Assembly (NCBI RefSeq): GCF_000521805.1
Contig: NZ_JAMB01000011.1
Coordinates: 46,462-110,461 of the forward strand
DNA length: 64,000 nucleotides
Origin: Marinomonas ushuaiensis DSM 15871
GTDB lineage: Bacteria; Pseudomonadota; Gammaproteobacteria; Pseudomonadales; Marinomonadaceae
Direction: 5' to 3'
Both the position numbers and the translations under genes were made by a program. A model generated the notes under the pieces. It had not been told where the DNA came from, searched no databases, and saw only the letters and a program-made list of their open reading frames with translations. Below, one piece after another: positions 36,762 to 46,066 of the stretch (the stretch's first letter is position 1; each line of letters starts with the position of its first letter).

Positions 36762-37085
36762 ATGATTCCAGGTGAAATACAGGTTGCTGAAGGCGATATT
36801 GAGCTGAACCTAGGTCGTAAAACACTGAAAGTCCGTGTCGAAAATATGGGCGATCGTCCTGTGCAAATAGGTTCCCACTATCATTTTTATGAAGTGAATC
36901 CTGCACTGACATTTGAACGTGAGCCAACCAAAGGCTTTCGCTTAAACATCGCTTCCGGTACAGCGGTTCGTTTTGAACCTGGTCAAGGTCGCGAAGTGGA
37001 GTTGGTGGAATACGCGGGTACTAAAACCATTTATGGATTCCGTGGCGAGGTGATGGGAACACTGAGAATGGAGGGCGGACAATGA
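36762..37085 (+). CDS. ureB: urease beta subunit
   Basis: 107 residues. [38 protein letters not shown] and [16 protein letters not shown] are typical of UreB. Ribosome site GAGGGAAGGAG. The stop overlaps the ureC start by 4 bases. Confidence 0.97.
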   Translation: MIPGEIQVAEGDIELNLGRKTLKVRVENMGDRPVQIGSHYHFYEVNPALTFEREPTKGFRLNIASGTAVRFEPGQGREVELVEYAGTKTIYGFRGEVMGTLRMEGGQ

Positions 37086-38794
37086 GCACGATTAAAATAG
37101 ACAGGAATAGTTATGCACAAATGTTTGGTCCGACAACAGGTGATCGAGTTCGTTTAGGCGATACGGATATCTGGATTCAGGTAGAAAAAGATTTCACTAC
37201 CTATGGGGATGAAGTGAAATTCGGTGGCGGCAAGGTGATCCGTGATGGCATGGGGCAAAGCCAAGTAACCAATGAATTCGCTGTGGACTTGGTGATTACC
37301 AACGCGCTTGTGTTAGATCATTGGGGCATCGTCAAAGGGGATGTGGGTGTTAAAAATGGCCGGATAACGAAAGTTGGTAAAGCCGGTAATCCTGATGTGC
37401 AAGATAATGTCGACATCATTATTGGTCCCGGAACCGAAGTCATTGCGGGTGAAGGCTCGATTCTTACGGCTGGCGGCATTGATGCACACATTCACTTTAT
37501 CTGTCCGCAACAAATTGAAGAAGCACTTACTTCCGGTGTGACCACCATGATTGGCGGTGGAACAGGACCAGCGACCGGAACCAAAGCAACGACTTGTACG
37601 CCGGGGCCTTGGTATCTTGAGAAAATGTTACAAGCCACTGACAGCATGCCGATGAACTTGGGTTTTCTAGGAAAAGGCAACGCCAGTTTACCCGAAGCCT
37701 TGGAAGAGCAACTAGAAGCCGGTGCCTGTGGCTTGAAACTTCATGAAGACTGGGGAACGACGCCAGCGAGTATTGATTGTTGTTTGTCGGTTGCCGAAGA
37801 ATACGATGTGCAGGTGGCGATTCACACGGATACCTTGAATGAGTCGGGTTTTGTCGACAGTACGTTAGCGGCTTTCAAAAATCGCGTTATCCATACTTAT
37901 CATACAGAAGGCGCGGGCGGCGGACATGCTCCGGATATTATTCGTGCCGCAGGCTTTTCAAATGTATTGCCATCGTCGACAAATCCAACGCGTCCTTATA
38001 CTCACAACACAGTGGATGAGCATTTAGACATGCTGATGGTTTGTCATCATCTTGATAGCAATATTGCCGAAGACGTGGCGTTTGCGGATTCGCGCATTCG
38101 TAAGGAAACCATTGCTGCGGAAGATATTTTCCATGATCGCGGTGCGTTTTCGATGATTTCTTCTGACTCCCAAGCCATGGGGCGAGTCGGAGAAGTGGTC
38201 ACGCGGACATGGCAAACAGCTCACAAAATGAAGCAACAGTTTGGCTTGTTACCAGAAGACAAAGCGCTGGGTGCGGATAACTTTCGAGCGAAACGTTACA
38301 TTGCCAAGTACACGATTAACCCTGCAATTACCCATGGAATCAGTCATGAAGTGGGTTCGATTGAACCGGGTAAATTGGCCGATTTAGTGTTGTGGAAGCC
38401 GGCTTTCTTTGCGGTGAAACCGTCGATGATTATTAAAGGTGGGATGATTGCGAACGCGCCAATGGGCGATCCTAATGCCTCTATTCCAACGCCTCAGCCA
38501 GTGCATTATCGACCTATGTTTGGCTCTTTTGGCAAAGCGGCAGCAGCGACGTCTGTGACGTTTGTTTCTAAGGCCGCATTAAAAAATGGCCTCAAAGAAA
38601 GCTTAGGTTTGGATCGTACTTTAGTGGCTTGTAAAAATACGCGCAACTTAACCAAAAAAGACATGATTCATAATGCCTGGATGCCAGATATTACAGTAGA
38701 TCCACAGACCTATGAAGTGCATGCAGACGGTGAGTTATTAACCTGTGAGCCAGCGGAATCTTTACCGCTCGCTCAGCTTTACAATTTATTCTAA
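37082..38794 (+). CDS. ureC: urease alpha (catalytic) subunit
   Basis: 570 residues. All nickel-centre residues are visible: His136 and His138 (DAHIHF), carbamylated Lys219 (GLKLHEDWG), His248, His274 and Asp362, plus the mobile flap Cys321-His322 (MVCHHLDSN). Relative to Klebsiella numbering everything is shifted by two. The enzyme should be fully active once nickel is loaded by UreDEFG. Starts within the ureB stop codon. Confidence 0.97.
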   Translation: MSTIKIDRNSYAQMFGPTTGDRVRLGDTDIWIQVEKDFTTYGDEVKFGGGKVIRDGMGQSQVTNEFAVDLVITNALVLDHWGIVKGDVGVKNGRITKVGKAGNPDVQDNVDIIIGPGTEVIAGEGSILTAGGIDAHIHFICPQQIEEALTSGVTTMIGGGTGPATGTKATTCTPGPWYLEKMLQATDSMPMNLGFLGKGNASLPEALEEQLEAGACGLKLHEDWGTTPASIDCCLSVAEEYDVQVAIHTDTLNESGFVDSTLAAFKNRVIHTYHTEGAGGGHAPDIIRAAGFSNVLPSSTNPTRPYTHNTVDEHLDMLMVCHHLDSNIAEDVAFADSRIRKETIAAEDIFHDRGAFSMISSDSQAMGRVGEVVTRTWQTAHKMKQQFGLLPEDKALGADNFRAKRYIAKYTINPAITHGISHEVGSIEPGKLADLVLWKPAFFAVKPSMIIKGGMIANAPMGDPNASIPTPQPVHYRPMFGSFGKAAAATSVTFVSKAALKNGLKESLGLDRTLVACKNTRNLTKKDMIHNAWMPDITVDPQTYEVHADGELLTCEPAESLPLAQLYNLF

Positions 38795-38828
38795 AGAAGC
38801 CTTTTGAGCAGATTATGGTGGAAAAATT

Positions 38829-39272
38829 ATGTTAGATATTTATACGCGTCTTGGCACCCATTGCCACGATGAGGTGTATACCACGGTCATCTTGACACAT
38901 GAGCAGCGTGAACGTGGTCGTTTAAAGTTAGAAGGTGAAAATGGCGAAGAAATTCGTGTCTTTTTAGAACGTGGTAAGCCGTTGTTAGTAGGTGAATTTT
39001 TACGTTCTGAATGCGGTAAAACAATTCAGATTGTAGGTGCTGTCGAAGCGGTTGCTCATGCCAGTTGTGAAGATTGGGTCGCATTTTCTAAGGCCTGCTA
39101 TCACTTAGGAAATCGTCATACCAAGATTCAAGTAGGCGAGCGCTGGTTACGAATCAAGCCTGACCACGTTTTAGAAGATATGCTGCATTTGCTTGGCCTG
39201 GTTGTAAGCCACGAAGAAGCGGTGTTTATTCCTGAATCTGGAGCCTATAGCCATGGCCATAGTCACCACTGA
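38829..39272 (+). CDS. ureE: urease accessory protein UreE (nickel carrier)
   Basis: 147 residues: an N-terminal peptide-binding domain and a C-terminal metal-binding domain (GNRHTKIQVGERWLRIKPDHVLEDMLHLLGL). The C-terminal tail is a short histidine cluster (YSHGHSHH), much shorter than the long His tail of Klebsiella UreE. It hands nickel to UreG. The 3' end overlaps ureF by 20 bases. Confidence 0.95.
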   Translation: MLDIYTRLGTHCHDEVYTTVILTHEQRERGRLKLEGENGEEIRVFLERGKPLLVGEFLRSECGKTIQIVGAVEAVAHASCEDWVAFSKACYHLGNRHTKIQVGERWLRIKPDHVLEDMLHLLGLVVSHEEAVFIPESGAYSHGHSHH

Positions 39273-39942
39273 AGCCAGTTTATTACGTCTGTTGCAGTTG
39301 AGCAGTGTGAGCTTGCCCGTTGGTGGTTATGCGTTTTCGCAAGGCATGGAATACGCCATTGATAAAGGCTGGGTGGCACGTAAAACCGATGTTTCAGATT
39401 GGGTTGGTTTGCAACTTCAGCAATCTGTCGCGCGGGTGGATTTGCCTATTTTACGTCTTTGCATGATGGCAGCTGAACAACAAGGTTCAGTAGCGCGGTC
39501 AGCAAGGTTAGTGGAGTTAAACGACTTAGCATTAGCCTGTCGAGAAACCAAAGAGTTGCGCCTAAACGATACGGCGATGGGAGAGGCACTGTTTCGTTTG
39601 ATGGGAAGTTTAGGCATCAATACGCCATTTGAACGTGGTGATGTGATGAGTTTTGTTCCCTTGTTTGCGATTGCTGCGGCCCATTGGAAGATAGGGTTTG
39701 ATGTGGCGGCGTTGGGTTTTGCTTGGTCTTGGTTAGAAAATCAAATCGCCGCCGCCACTAAATTAGTGCCGTTAGGACAGACGCAAGCACAAGAATTATT
39801 AGGCGAATTACAGAGTGATATTAATCAAGCCATTTCTCTGTCGTTGACGATTGAAGAAGATCGCATTGGCGCTGGCTTACCTATGATTGCCATTGGCAGT
39901 GCACAACATGAAACACAGTATTCAAGGTTATTTCGTTCGTGA
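39253..39942 (+). CDS. ureF: urease accessory protein UreF
   Basis: 229 residues, all-helical. LLRLLQLSSVSLPVGGYAFSQGMEYAIDKGWV is the family start. The tail ends MIAIGSAQHETQYSRLFRS as in other UreF proteins. It overlaps ureE by 20 bases; the start ATG lies inside the His-tail codons. It is followed by a large stem-loop before ureG. Confidence 0.94.
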   Translation: MAIVTTEASLLRLLQLSSVSLPVGGYAFSQGMEYAIDKGWVARKTDVSDWVGLQLQQSVARVDLPILRLCMMAAEQQGSVARSARLVELNDLALACRETKELRLNDTAMGEALFRLMGSLGINTPFERGDVMSFVPLFAIAAAHWKIGFDVAALGFAWSWLENQIAAATKLVPLGQTQAQELLGELQSDINQAISLSLTIEEDRIGAGLPMIAIGSAQHETQYSRLFRS

Positions 39943-39946
39943 CTTT

Positions 39947-40012
39947 TAACCCTCTTCCAGACTCTCCTTTAAAAGAAAAAAGGGGAGGAGCAGAAAGCGG
40001 GGTTAGTTTTTT
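39947..40012 (+). terminator. extended stem-loop between ureF and ureG
   Basis: Imperfect hairpin with outer arms TAACCC/GGGTTA (39947-39952, 40000-40005), an inner 9-bp stem (39962-39970 with 39979-39987, one G-U) and a following run of six T residues. It could attenuate ureG and downstream expression. Confidence 0.55.
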
Positions 40013-40024
40013 AAGGAAAATAGT

Positions 40025-40669
40025 ATGAGTAAGAAACAAACATTACGTATTGGTGTGGGTGGCCCCGTTGGTTCAGGGAAAACGGCGTTACTGCGCTCTT
40101 TATGCTCAGCGCTTCGTGAACATTACAACATTGCGGTTGTGACCAATGATATTTACACACAAGAAGATGCGAAGTTTTTAACAGAGCATCAGGCTTTGGA
40201 CGCGGATCGTATTTTAGGGGTTGAAACGGGCGGTTGTCCTCATACCGCAATTCGTGAAGATGCATCGATGAACTTGGCTGCGATTGATCAGTTATTAGCG
40301 CGTCATGGTGAATTAGATATCGTGTTTGTTGAATCCGGTGGTGATAACTTGAGTGCCACTTTCAGTCCTGAATTGTCCGACCTGACGATCTATGTGATTG
40401 ATGTCTCAGCAGGCGATAAGATTCCTCGTAAAGGTGGACCGGGCATTACGAAATCAGACCTGTTGATTATTAATAAAACAGACTTGGCACCTTTGGTTGG
40501 CGCGTCGTTAGAAGTGATGGATCGTGATGCAAAAATGATGCGTGGCGAACGACCATTCGTATTTTCAAATCTTAAAAAAGCACAAGGTTTGGATGACATT
40601 ATCCAGTTTATTGTCACGGAAGGCATGCTTGATACAAAAGAGCTTCCTCCTGCAAAAGCAGTGGTGTAA
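40025..40669 (+). CDS. ureG: urease accessory GTPase UreG
   Basis: 214 residues. P-loop [14 protein letters not shown] near residue 10, Walker B-like [20 protein letters not shown], the invariant Cys-Pro-His nickel motif ([15 protein letters not shown]), and the GTP-base motif NKTDL. It couples GTP hydrolysis to nickel insertion into urease. Ribosome site AAGGAAAA. Followed by tandem repeats and ureJ. Confidence 0.96.
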   Translation: MSKKQTLRIGVGGPVGSGKTALLRSLCSALREHYNIAVVTNDIYTQEDAKFLTEHQALDADRILGVETGGCPHTAIREDASMNLAAIDQLLARHGELDIVFVESGGDNLSATFSPELSDLTIYVIDVSAGDKIPRKGGPGITKSDLLIINKTDLAPLVGASLEVMDRDAKMMRGERPFVFSNLKKAQGLDDIIQFIVTEGMLDTKELPPAKAVV

Positions 40670-40685
40670 ACCATTTTCTTTAACT

Positions 40686-40741
40686 GTAAGAAAGTAACCG
40701 TAAGAAAGTAACCGTAAGAAAGTAGCGTTTAAGAAAATAAT
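40686..40741. repeat. 14-base tandem repeat, 3 copies plus a degenerate fourth
   Basis: The unit GTAAGAAAGTAACC occurs at 40686-40699 and 40700-40713 exactly, and at 40714-40727 with a changed 3' end. A degenerate copy (TTTAAGAAAATAAT) follows to 40741. It fills the ureG-ureJ gap just before the ureJ ribosome site. Confidence 0.85.
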
Positions 40742-40756
40742 GATTAGGAGAAGAAA

Positions 40757-41341
40757 ATGGCTTTATCTATTTTGAAAGGTTTAACGGCTACGGTGTCTAT
40801 ATTGATCTCTGGTATGGCGTTTGCCCATCCAGGGCACGAAGATGTTTCCAGTTTTATGAGTGGTTTTTCTCATCCTTTGGGTGGTTTAGATCATTTATTG
40901 GCGATGCTTGCGATTGGCCTTTGGGCATCCAGTATTGGCGGTCGTGCTCTATGGGCAGTTCCTACTGCATTTGTGCTGACTATGTTGGTTGGTGGTAGTT
41001 TGGCTGTTGCTGGGTTGAGTGTTCCTTTTGTCGAGCAGGGTATTTTACTCTCTGTTGTTGTATTGGGTGCCTTGGTATTCGGTGCGAAACGTTTGCCTAT
41101 TCTAGCTACTGTGGTTATTGCTGGTGGTTTTGCCGTATTTCATGGCGCGGCTCATGGTATGGAAATGCCAATAAATGCGAACAGTGTTCACTATGTATCG
41201 GGGTTTGTATTTGCCACTGCTGGATTGCATACCCTTGGTCTTGGTTTAGGGCAGTTAATGACACGTTTTGCTTCACCTTTGATGGTTCGTATTAGCGGAT
41301 CAATGATTGCTGTTGCAGGACTTTTTCTAAGTATTGCTTAA
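40757..41341 (+). CDS. ureJ: HupE/UreJ-family membrane protein (probable nickel permease)
   Basis: 194 residues. A signal-like first segment ends before AHPGHEDV; then six membrane helices. The metal motif HPLGGLDHLLAMLAIGLWA (His-Pro-x2-Gly-x-Asp-His) is diagnostic of HupE/UreJ, proteins thought to bring nickel in for urease or hydrogenase. A second His cluster, FHGAAHGMEM, lies in a later helix. Ribosome site TAGGAGAAG. A strong terminator follows the stop directly. Confidence 0.92.
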   Translation: MALSILKGLTATVSILISGMAFAHPGHEDVSSFMSGFSHPLGGLDHLLAMLAIGLWASSIGGRALWAVPTAFVLTMLVGGSLAVAGLSVPFVEQGILLSVVVLGALVFGAKRLPILATVVIAGGFAVFHGAAHGMEMPINANSVHYVSGFVFATAGLHTLGLGLGQLMTRFASPLMVRISGSMIAVAGLFLSIA

Positions 41342-41366
41342 TCTAACTCTGGAGTTAGATTTTTTT
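41341..41366 (+). terminator. Rho-independent terminator of the urease operon
   Basis: 8-9-bp stem ATCTAACT/AGTTAGAT around CTGG, immediately after the ureJ stop, followed by seven T residues. It leaves only 27 bases before the kinase start codon. Confidence 0.85.
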
Positions 41367-41393
41367 AGCTTTAATCCGTAACCGCGAGTAAGT

Positions 41394-44300
41394 ATGTCCG
41401 CTGCCCAAAAGATTTTTAAAGTACGACGTCACTATAATAAGTGGGTCGCCGACCAAACAATGGAGGATTACGCATTACGCTATACCTCCAAACAGGGTCG
41501 TACTATGAGCATCGACCGTGTCGGGCATACGGCTCTTGGTGCGGCGGCGTTTTTGGCTTTAGAAGGTTTGGCCGCGGTTATCACGTTAGGCTATGGTTTT
41601 ACCAATGCGGTTGCAGCCATTCTTACTGTGCTTGCGCTGTTCTTTGTTACAGGTTTTCCGATTGCTTACTATTCTGCCAAACATGGTTTAGACATTGATT
41701 TACTGACTCGTGGTGCCGGTTTTGGTTATCTTGGTTCAACCATTACTTCGCTGATTTACGCCTCTTTCACTTTTATATTTTTTGCTATTGAAGCCGCTAT
41801 ATTGGCTTCTGCTATGGAGGTTTTGCTCGGTATTCCTTTGCAGATTGGCTATGCACTGTCTGCTTTTTTTGTGATTCCGATTGTGACTCACGGTATTCGG
41901 GCGATCAGTCGATTCCAAAATGGCACCCAGTGGATTTGGCTCGTGCTGCAATTTGCGGCGGTGGGTGTTGTTATTTCTCAGGTTATTCAAGAGTATCAGC
42001 AGTTTGAAGGTTGGACGGAATACACTCCTGCGCATTTGCCTGCCAATATCGGTTTTGATTGGGTGTTGTTTGGTACGGCGGCTTCTGTGTTGTTTGCATT
42101 GATGGCGCAAATTGGTGAGCAGGTTGATTACCTACGATTTCTCCCTGAAAAAACCAAACAAAACCGTAAGCGTTGGTGGTTTTGGTTGATTTTAGCTGGG
42201 CCTGGCTGGGTTTTTATTGGCGCGATTAAGATGCTTTTAGGGTCTTTCTTAGCCTATTTAGCAATCTCGGATGGTGCAACAACGATACAGGCGACAGACC
42301 CAACGTATTTATATCAGCGAGTCTTTTTATTTTTGACTAACTCACCGACATCGGCTTTGGTATTAGCGGCAATATTTGTTTTTATCTGCCAGATGAAAAT
42401 CAATCTAACAAACGCTTATGCAGGCTCGATTGCTTGGTCTAACTTCTTTTCTCGTTTGACTCATTCCCATCCTGGGCGAGTGGTGTGGTTAGTATTCAAT
42501 GTGACCATTGCCTTGTTGCTGATGGAGTTAGGGATTTATCAAGCGCTTGGTGCCATATTAAGTGTCTTTGCCATTAGTGCGGTGAGCTGGCTAGGCAGTT
42601 TGTCGGCTGATTTATTGATTAATAAACCACTCGGTTTAAGCCCAAATTATGTGGAGTTCAAACGTGCCCATTTATACGATATAAATCCTGTTGGTACCGG
42701 TTCTATGTTGATTGCCACAACATTGGGTTTAGTGAGTTATTTAGGTGTTTTTGGCGAAGTAGCAAAAAGCATGTGCCATTTTATTTCGCTTGGTAGCTGC
42801 TTTGTATTCGTTCCTTTAATCGCTTGGATCACGAAAGGGAAATACTATATTGCCCGTCAAAGCCCAGAATTGGTGCCAATGATAGAGCTGGCTAAGCAAA
42901 CTCAGCCGCGTTATGTCACCTTGACCTGTGGTATTTGTGAGAATAATTTGGAAACAGAGGATATGAGTTTTTGCCCTGCTTATATGCTGCCGATTTGCTC
43001 CTTATGTTGCTCTCTGGATGTTCGCTGCTTAGACAGCTGTAAACCGCAAGCCAGTATTAGCCAACAAAGTGATTATTTCTTTAAATTGTTTTTACCCAAG
43101 CGTTTAGTCAAAGCATTGAATTCACGATTCGGGCGTTTCTTATCTCTTTTGACTGTGATTAATATCATTAATGCCGCCTTGATGATGTTGATCTATCGAC
43201 AAATGGCACCCAGTTCAATCGAAGGCGAAACTTTGTTACAAGACACCATGTTTGCTTTGTTTTTTACATTATTGATCGTTTCTGGGGTGTTGTCTTGGCT
43301 ATTTCTACTTGCTCATGAAAGCCGTGTGGTGGCGCAAAAGGAATCTAATCGTCAAACACGAAAATTGATTCGTGAGGTTGATGCACACCAAGAAACAGAC
43401 CGAGCGTTACAAAGTGCGAAAGAGCAAGCAGAGCAAGCAAATGAAGCGAAAAGTCGTTATCTTACCGGTATCAGTCATGAATTACGCACGCCGCTGCAAT
43501 CTATTATTGGTTATGCCCAACTTTTATCTGAAAAAGCCAATACACCTTCTGGTCATCAAAATGGTTTAGACATTATTCATCGCAGTGGTTTGTATTTGGC
43601 GGATTTGATTGAAGGTCTGTTAGACATTTCTAAAATTGAAGCGGGACGGTTTGATCTGTATCGAAATACAGTGGATTTTCCGAAATTGATTGATCAATTA
43701 AACAGTATGTTTGCGATGCAAGCACGCGCCAAAGGGGTTCAATTTCAATCTAAAATCATTGCACCTTTGCCACAGCATGTGGTGACCGATGAAAAACGAC
43801 TACGACAAATTTTGATTAATTTGCTATCAAATGCAGTGAAATATACACCTCAAGGCTCAATTTTATTCGAAGTAAATTACCGTAACCAAGTCGCTGAATT
43901 TGTAATTCGTGATACTGGACTTGGCATCAAGAATGAACATTTGAAACGCATCTTTGATCCATTCGAACGCGTGCGCGATATCAGCACAGGCAATTTACCC
44001 GGCACAGGTTTAGGGCTGACGATTGTGAAATTGCTGACAGATATTATGGGCGGTGATTTGCAAGCAAAATCGGTTGTTGGAGAAGGTAGTGAATTTCGGG
44101 TGAGCCTGATGTTGCCATGGGTGAGCCAAGGTGATGTGGTAGCTCATGAATACAAACGAATAGTGAGCTATCGAGGTTATCAGCGTACATTAATGGTGGT
44201 TGATGATGACCCTGTGGTGCGTGGTTTGTTATCTGATATTTTAGCGCCGCTTGGATTCAATGTATTGGAAGCCAACGATGCCCAAGTTTGTTTGGAACAA

Positions 44301-44867
44301 CTTGATTCTTGTTCGCCAGATTTGTTTGTTTTGGATGTTTCTATGCCGGGAATGGATGGGTTAACACTCGCAAAAACACTGCGAGATCGAGGTTTAGGGA
44401 TGCCTATTGTTATGTTGTCAGCGGATGCACAAGAAAACCAACGAGAGCCAGATGAGCAGGCGGCATTTAATCAATATTTGGTAAAACCTATTAATAACAG
44501 CATTCTGTTAGAGGCTGTTAGGAGTTTATTGAATTTGGAGTGGGGGTATCAAGAAACGGAATCCCATGCACCCGCCTATGCACCAATTTTAGCTCGAAAC
44601 CTATGTAATGATTCAGACGACAATGATTCAGAAGAGAAGAACTCAAATAATAGTAAGCAAGAAATACCGTTGATTCCAGATCATGAAAGTGTTCGTGAAT
44701 TAATGGCGTTCGCTGAAATGGGTTACAAAAAAGGTGTGCGTAGTGTACTGGACCAACTTGATAAAACGGATGTTATTGCACCAGTGCATAGGCAGCAGTT
44801 AGAAAGTTTATATCAGAACTTTCAGTTCGATGGCATTGTTCAGTACTTAAAACAGCACTCTTTGTGA
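41394..44867 (+). CDS. NCS1 transporter-histidine kinase-receiver fusion (hybrid sensor kinase)
   Basis: 1157 residues in one frame. Residues 1-485: about 12 membrane helices of the purine/cytosine permease (NCS1) family (MSIDRVGHTALGAAAFLALEGLA; GYLGSTITSLIYASFTFIFFAIEAAI). Residues 512-549: eight cysteines (C512, 515, 527, 535, 538, 539, 545, 549), probably a metal-binding module. Two more membrane helices at about 582-601 and 617-640. A coiled linker, then HisKA with phospho-His695 (SHELRTP), HATPase with Asn813, DTGLG (840-844) and GTGLGL (870-875). Receiver with Asp937/938, phospho-acceptor Asp981 and Lys1031; a helical C-terminal tail. It follows the urease operon and precedes a response regulator, so it probably senses urea or another nitrogen compound. 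Whether it also transports is unknown. Confidence 0.92.
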   Translation: MSAAQKIFKVRRHYNKWVADQTMEDYALRYTSKQGRTMSIDRVGHTALGAAAFLALEGLAAVITLGYGFTNAVAAILTVLALFFVTGFPIAYYSAKHGLDIDLLTRGAGFGYLGSTITSLIYASFTFIFFAIEAAILASAMEVLLGIPLQIGYALSAFFVIPIVTHGIRAISRFQNGTQWIWLVLQFAAVGVVISQVIQEYQQFEGWTEYTPAHLPANIGFDWVLFGTAASVLFALMAQIGEQVDYLRFLPEKTKQNRKRWWFWLILAGPGWVFIGAIKMLLGSFLAYLAISDGATTIQATDPTYLYQRVFLFLTNSPTSALVLAAIFVFICQMKINLTNAYAGSIAWSNFFSRLTHSHPGRVVWLVFNVTIALLLMELGIYQALGAILSVFAISAVSWLGSLSADLLINKPLGLSPNYVEFKRAHLYDINPVGTGSMLIATTLGLVSYLGVFGEVAKSMCHFISLGSCFVFVPLIAWITKGKYYIARQSPELVPMIELAKQTQPRYVTLTCGICENNLETEDMSFCPAYMLPICSLCCSLDVRCLDSCKPQASISQQSDYFFKLFLPKRLVKALNSRFGRFLSLLTVINIINAALMMLIYRQMAPSSIEGETLLQDTMFALFFTLLIVSGVLSWLFLLAHESRVVAQKESNRQTRKLIREVDAHQETDRALQSAKEQAEQANEAKSRYLTGISHELRTPLQSIIGYAQLLSEKANTPSGHQNGLDIIHRSGLYLADLIEGLLDISKIEAGRFDLYRNTVDFPKLIDQLNSMFAMQARAKGVQFQSKIIAPLPQHVVTDEKRLRQILINLLSNAVKYTPQGSILFEVNYRNQVAEFVIRDTGLGIKNEHLKRIFDPFERVRDISTGNLPGTGLGLTIVKLLTDIMGGDLQAKSVVGEGSEFRVSLMLPWVSQGDVVAHEYKRIVSYRGYQRTLMVVDDDPVVRGLLSDILAPLGFNVLEANDAQVCLEQLDSCSPDLFVLDVSMPGMDGLTLAKTLRDRGLGMPIVMLSADAQENQREPDEQAAFNQYLVKPINNSILLEAVRSLLNLEWGYQETESHAPAYAPILARNLCNDSDDNDSEEKNSNNSKQEIPLIPDHESVRELMAFAEMGYKKGVRSVLDQLDKTDVIAPVHRQQLESLYQNFQFDGIVQYLKQHSL

Positions 44868-44892
44868 TGTGCTTTATAAAATGGAAAACGTC

Positions 44893-45807
44893 ATGATGAA
44901 ACCCAGCAATAAGAGCGACATAGTATTGGTTGTTGATGACTCGCCAGATGCATTAAGTTTGATTCACGATACATTGGAAGCGGCTAATATGGATGTGCTC
45001 GTTGCTCTAGAAGGAAAGCAGGCCTTAACAATTGCAAAGCGAATTCGGCCTGACATTATTTTACTTGATGCCATTATGCCTAACATGGATGGTTTCGAGA
45101 CGTGTCGTGAGCTAAAAACTGACCCAAGTCTTGCATCTATTCCTGTTATTTTTATGACAGGCTTGAGTGATACCAATGACATTGTTCGAGGCTTGGAAGC
45201 CGGAGGTGTGGACTATCTAACTAAGCCGATCCAGCCAAATGAATTGATTGCTCGCATGAAAGTGCATCTGTCGAATGCTCGATTAAGTAATAATGCGCAG
45301 TCTGCATTGGATAGTATGGGCCAGCATTTGATGACGACAACGGATGCTGGAGCGATTGCGTGGGCGACGCCACAAACTTATGCCTTACTTGCAAAAGCTC
45401 GTGTGAGTCCGGAATGGCAACGTGTTGAGCTGGCGTTACAAGTTCGTCTTTGGTTAACCCATGAGCCAGAAGTTGGTAATGTATTGAAGCTGACAGGATT
45501 GGACTATCCTTTGTCTTTAAAAATGATGGGGCTTACAGAGCAAAAAGAAGTGCTTTTAAAGCTTGAAGACGGTGATAAGCCTAAAGGGCCGGTATTGCTA
45601 AAAATAGAATTGAATTTAACGGATCGAGAGTCTGAGGTTTTACATTGGATTGCAAATGGTAAAACCAATCGAGAAGTGGCTGAAATTCTGGAAATGAGCC
45701 CGCGTACTGTCAACAAACACTTAGAGCAAATTTTTCCAAAACTGGGTGTTGAGAATCGAACGTCTGCAGCTGGTGTTGCATTACGAGTACTAGCCGTAGA
45801 TCGTTAA
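44893..45807 (+). CDS. LuxR/NarL-type response regulator with unassigned middle region
   Basis: About 304 residues from the ATG at 44893 (GGA 7 bases upstream); in-frame GTG 44869 and ATG 44881 are alternatives. Receiver domain first (IVLVVDDSPDAL; phospho-acceptor in ILLDAIMPNMDG; TKPI). A region of about 90-100 residues (AIAWATPQTYALLAKARVSP... LSLKMMGLTEQKEVLLKLED) matches no domain I recognise and may be PAS-like. Then the LuxR helix-turn-helix (LTDRESEVLHWIANGKTNREVAEILEMSPRTVNKHLEQIF). The frame opens just after the kinase stop, so the pair is almost certainly cotranscribed and cognate. Probable targets: the urea genes. Confidence 0.9.
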   Translation: MMKPSNKSDIVLVVDDSPDALSLIHDTLEAANMDVLVALEGKQALTIAKRIRPDIILLDAIMPNMDGFETCRELKTDPSLASIPVIFMTGLSDTNDIVRGLEAGGVDYLTKPIQPNELIARMKVHLSNARLSNNAQSALDSMGQHLMTTTDAGAIAWATPQTYALLAKARVSPEWQRVELALQVRLWLTHEPEVGNVLKLTGLDYPLSLKMMGLTEQKEVLLKLEDGDKPKGPVLLKIELNLTDRESEVLHWIANGKTNREVAEILEMSPRTVNKHLEQIFPKLGVENRTSAAGVALRVLAVDR

Positions 45808-46066
45808 TGCTTGATCGGTAGACCATTTATGTTCAATGGTATTATTTTGAATTTGTAAAAGTAGAGGCATTAAAAACGAACTTGTACTTTCCCTTATCGG
45901 TATTTTTCAAATATATTTTTTAATGTATATGACATATTCCTCCTTATAGTCATCAATTTATTCATAAAGGCATGAACATGGTAAGAATGGTCATGAGAGC
46001 CTTAGCCAATTGTTTTACATAATTTTTCTTTTTAAAATCACTTATCTTTTAAAAAGGCTTTTATGA

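Noticed and set aside
41736..42110. 124-codon minus-strand frame inside the NCS1-kinase gene
   Set aside because: Arginine- and asparagine-rich shadow of the membrane-domain codons; no start signal and no plausible protein pattern.
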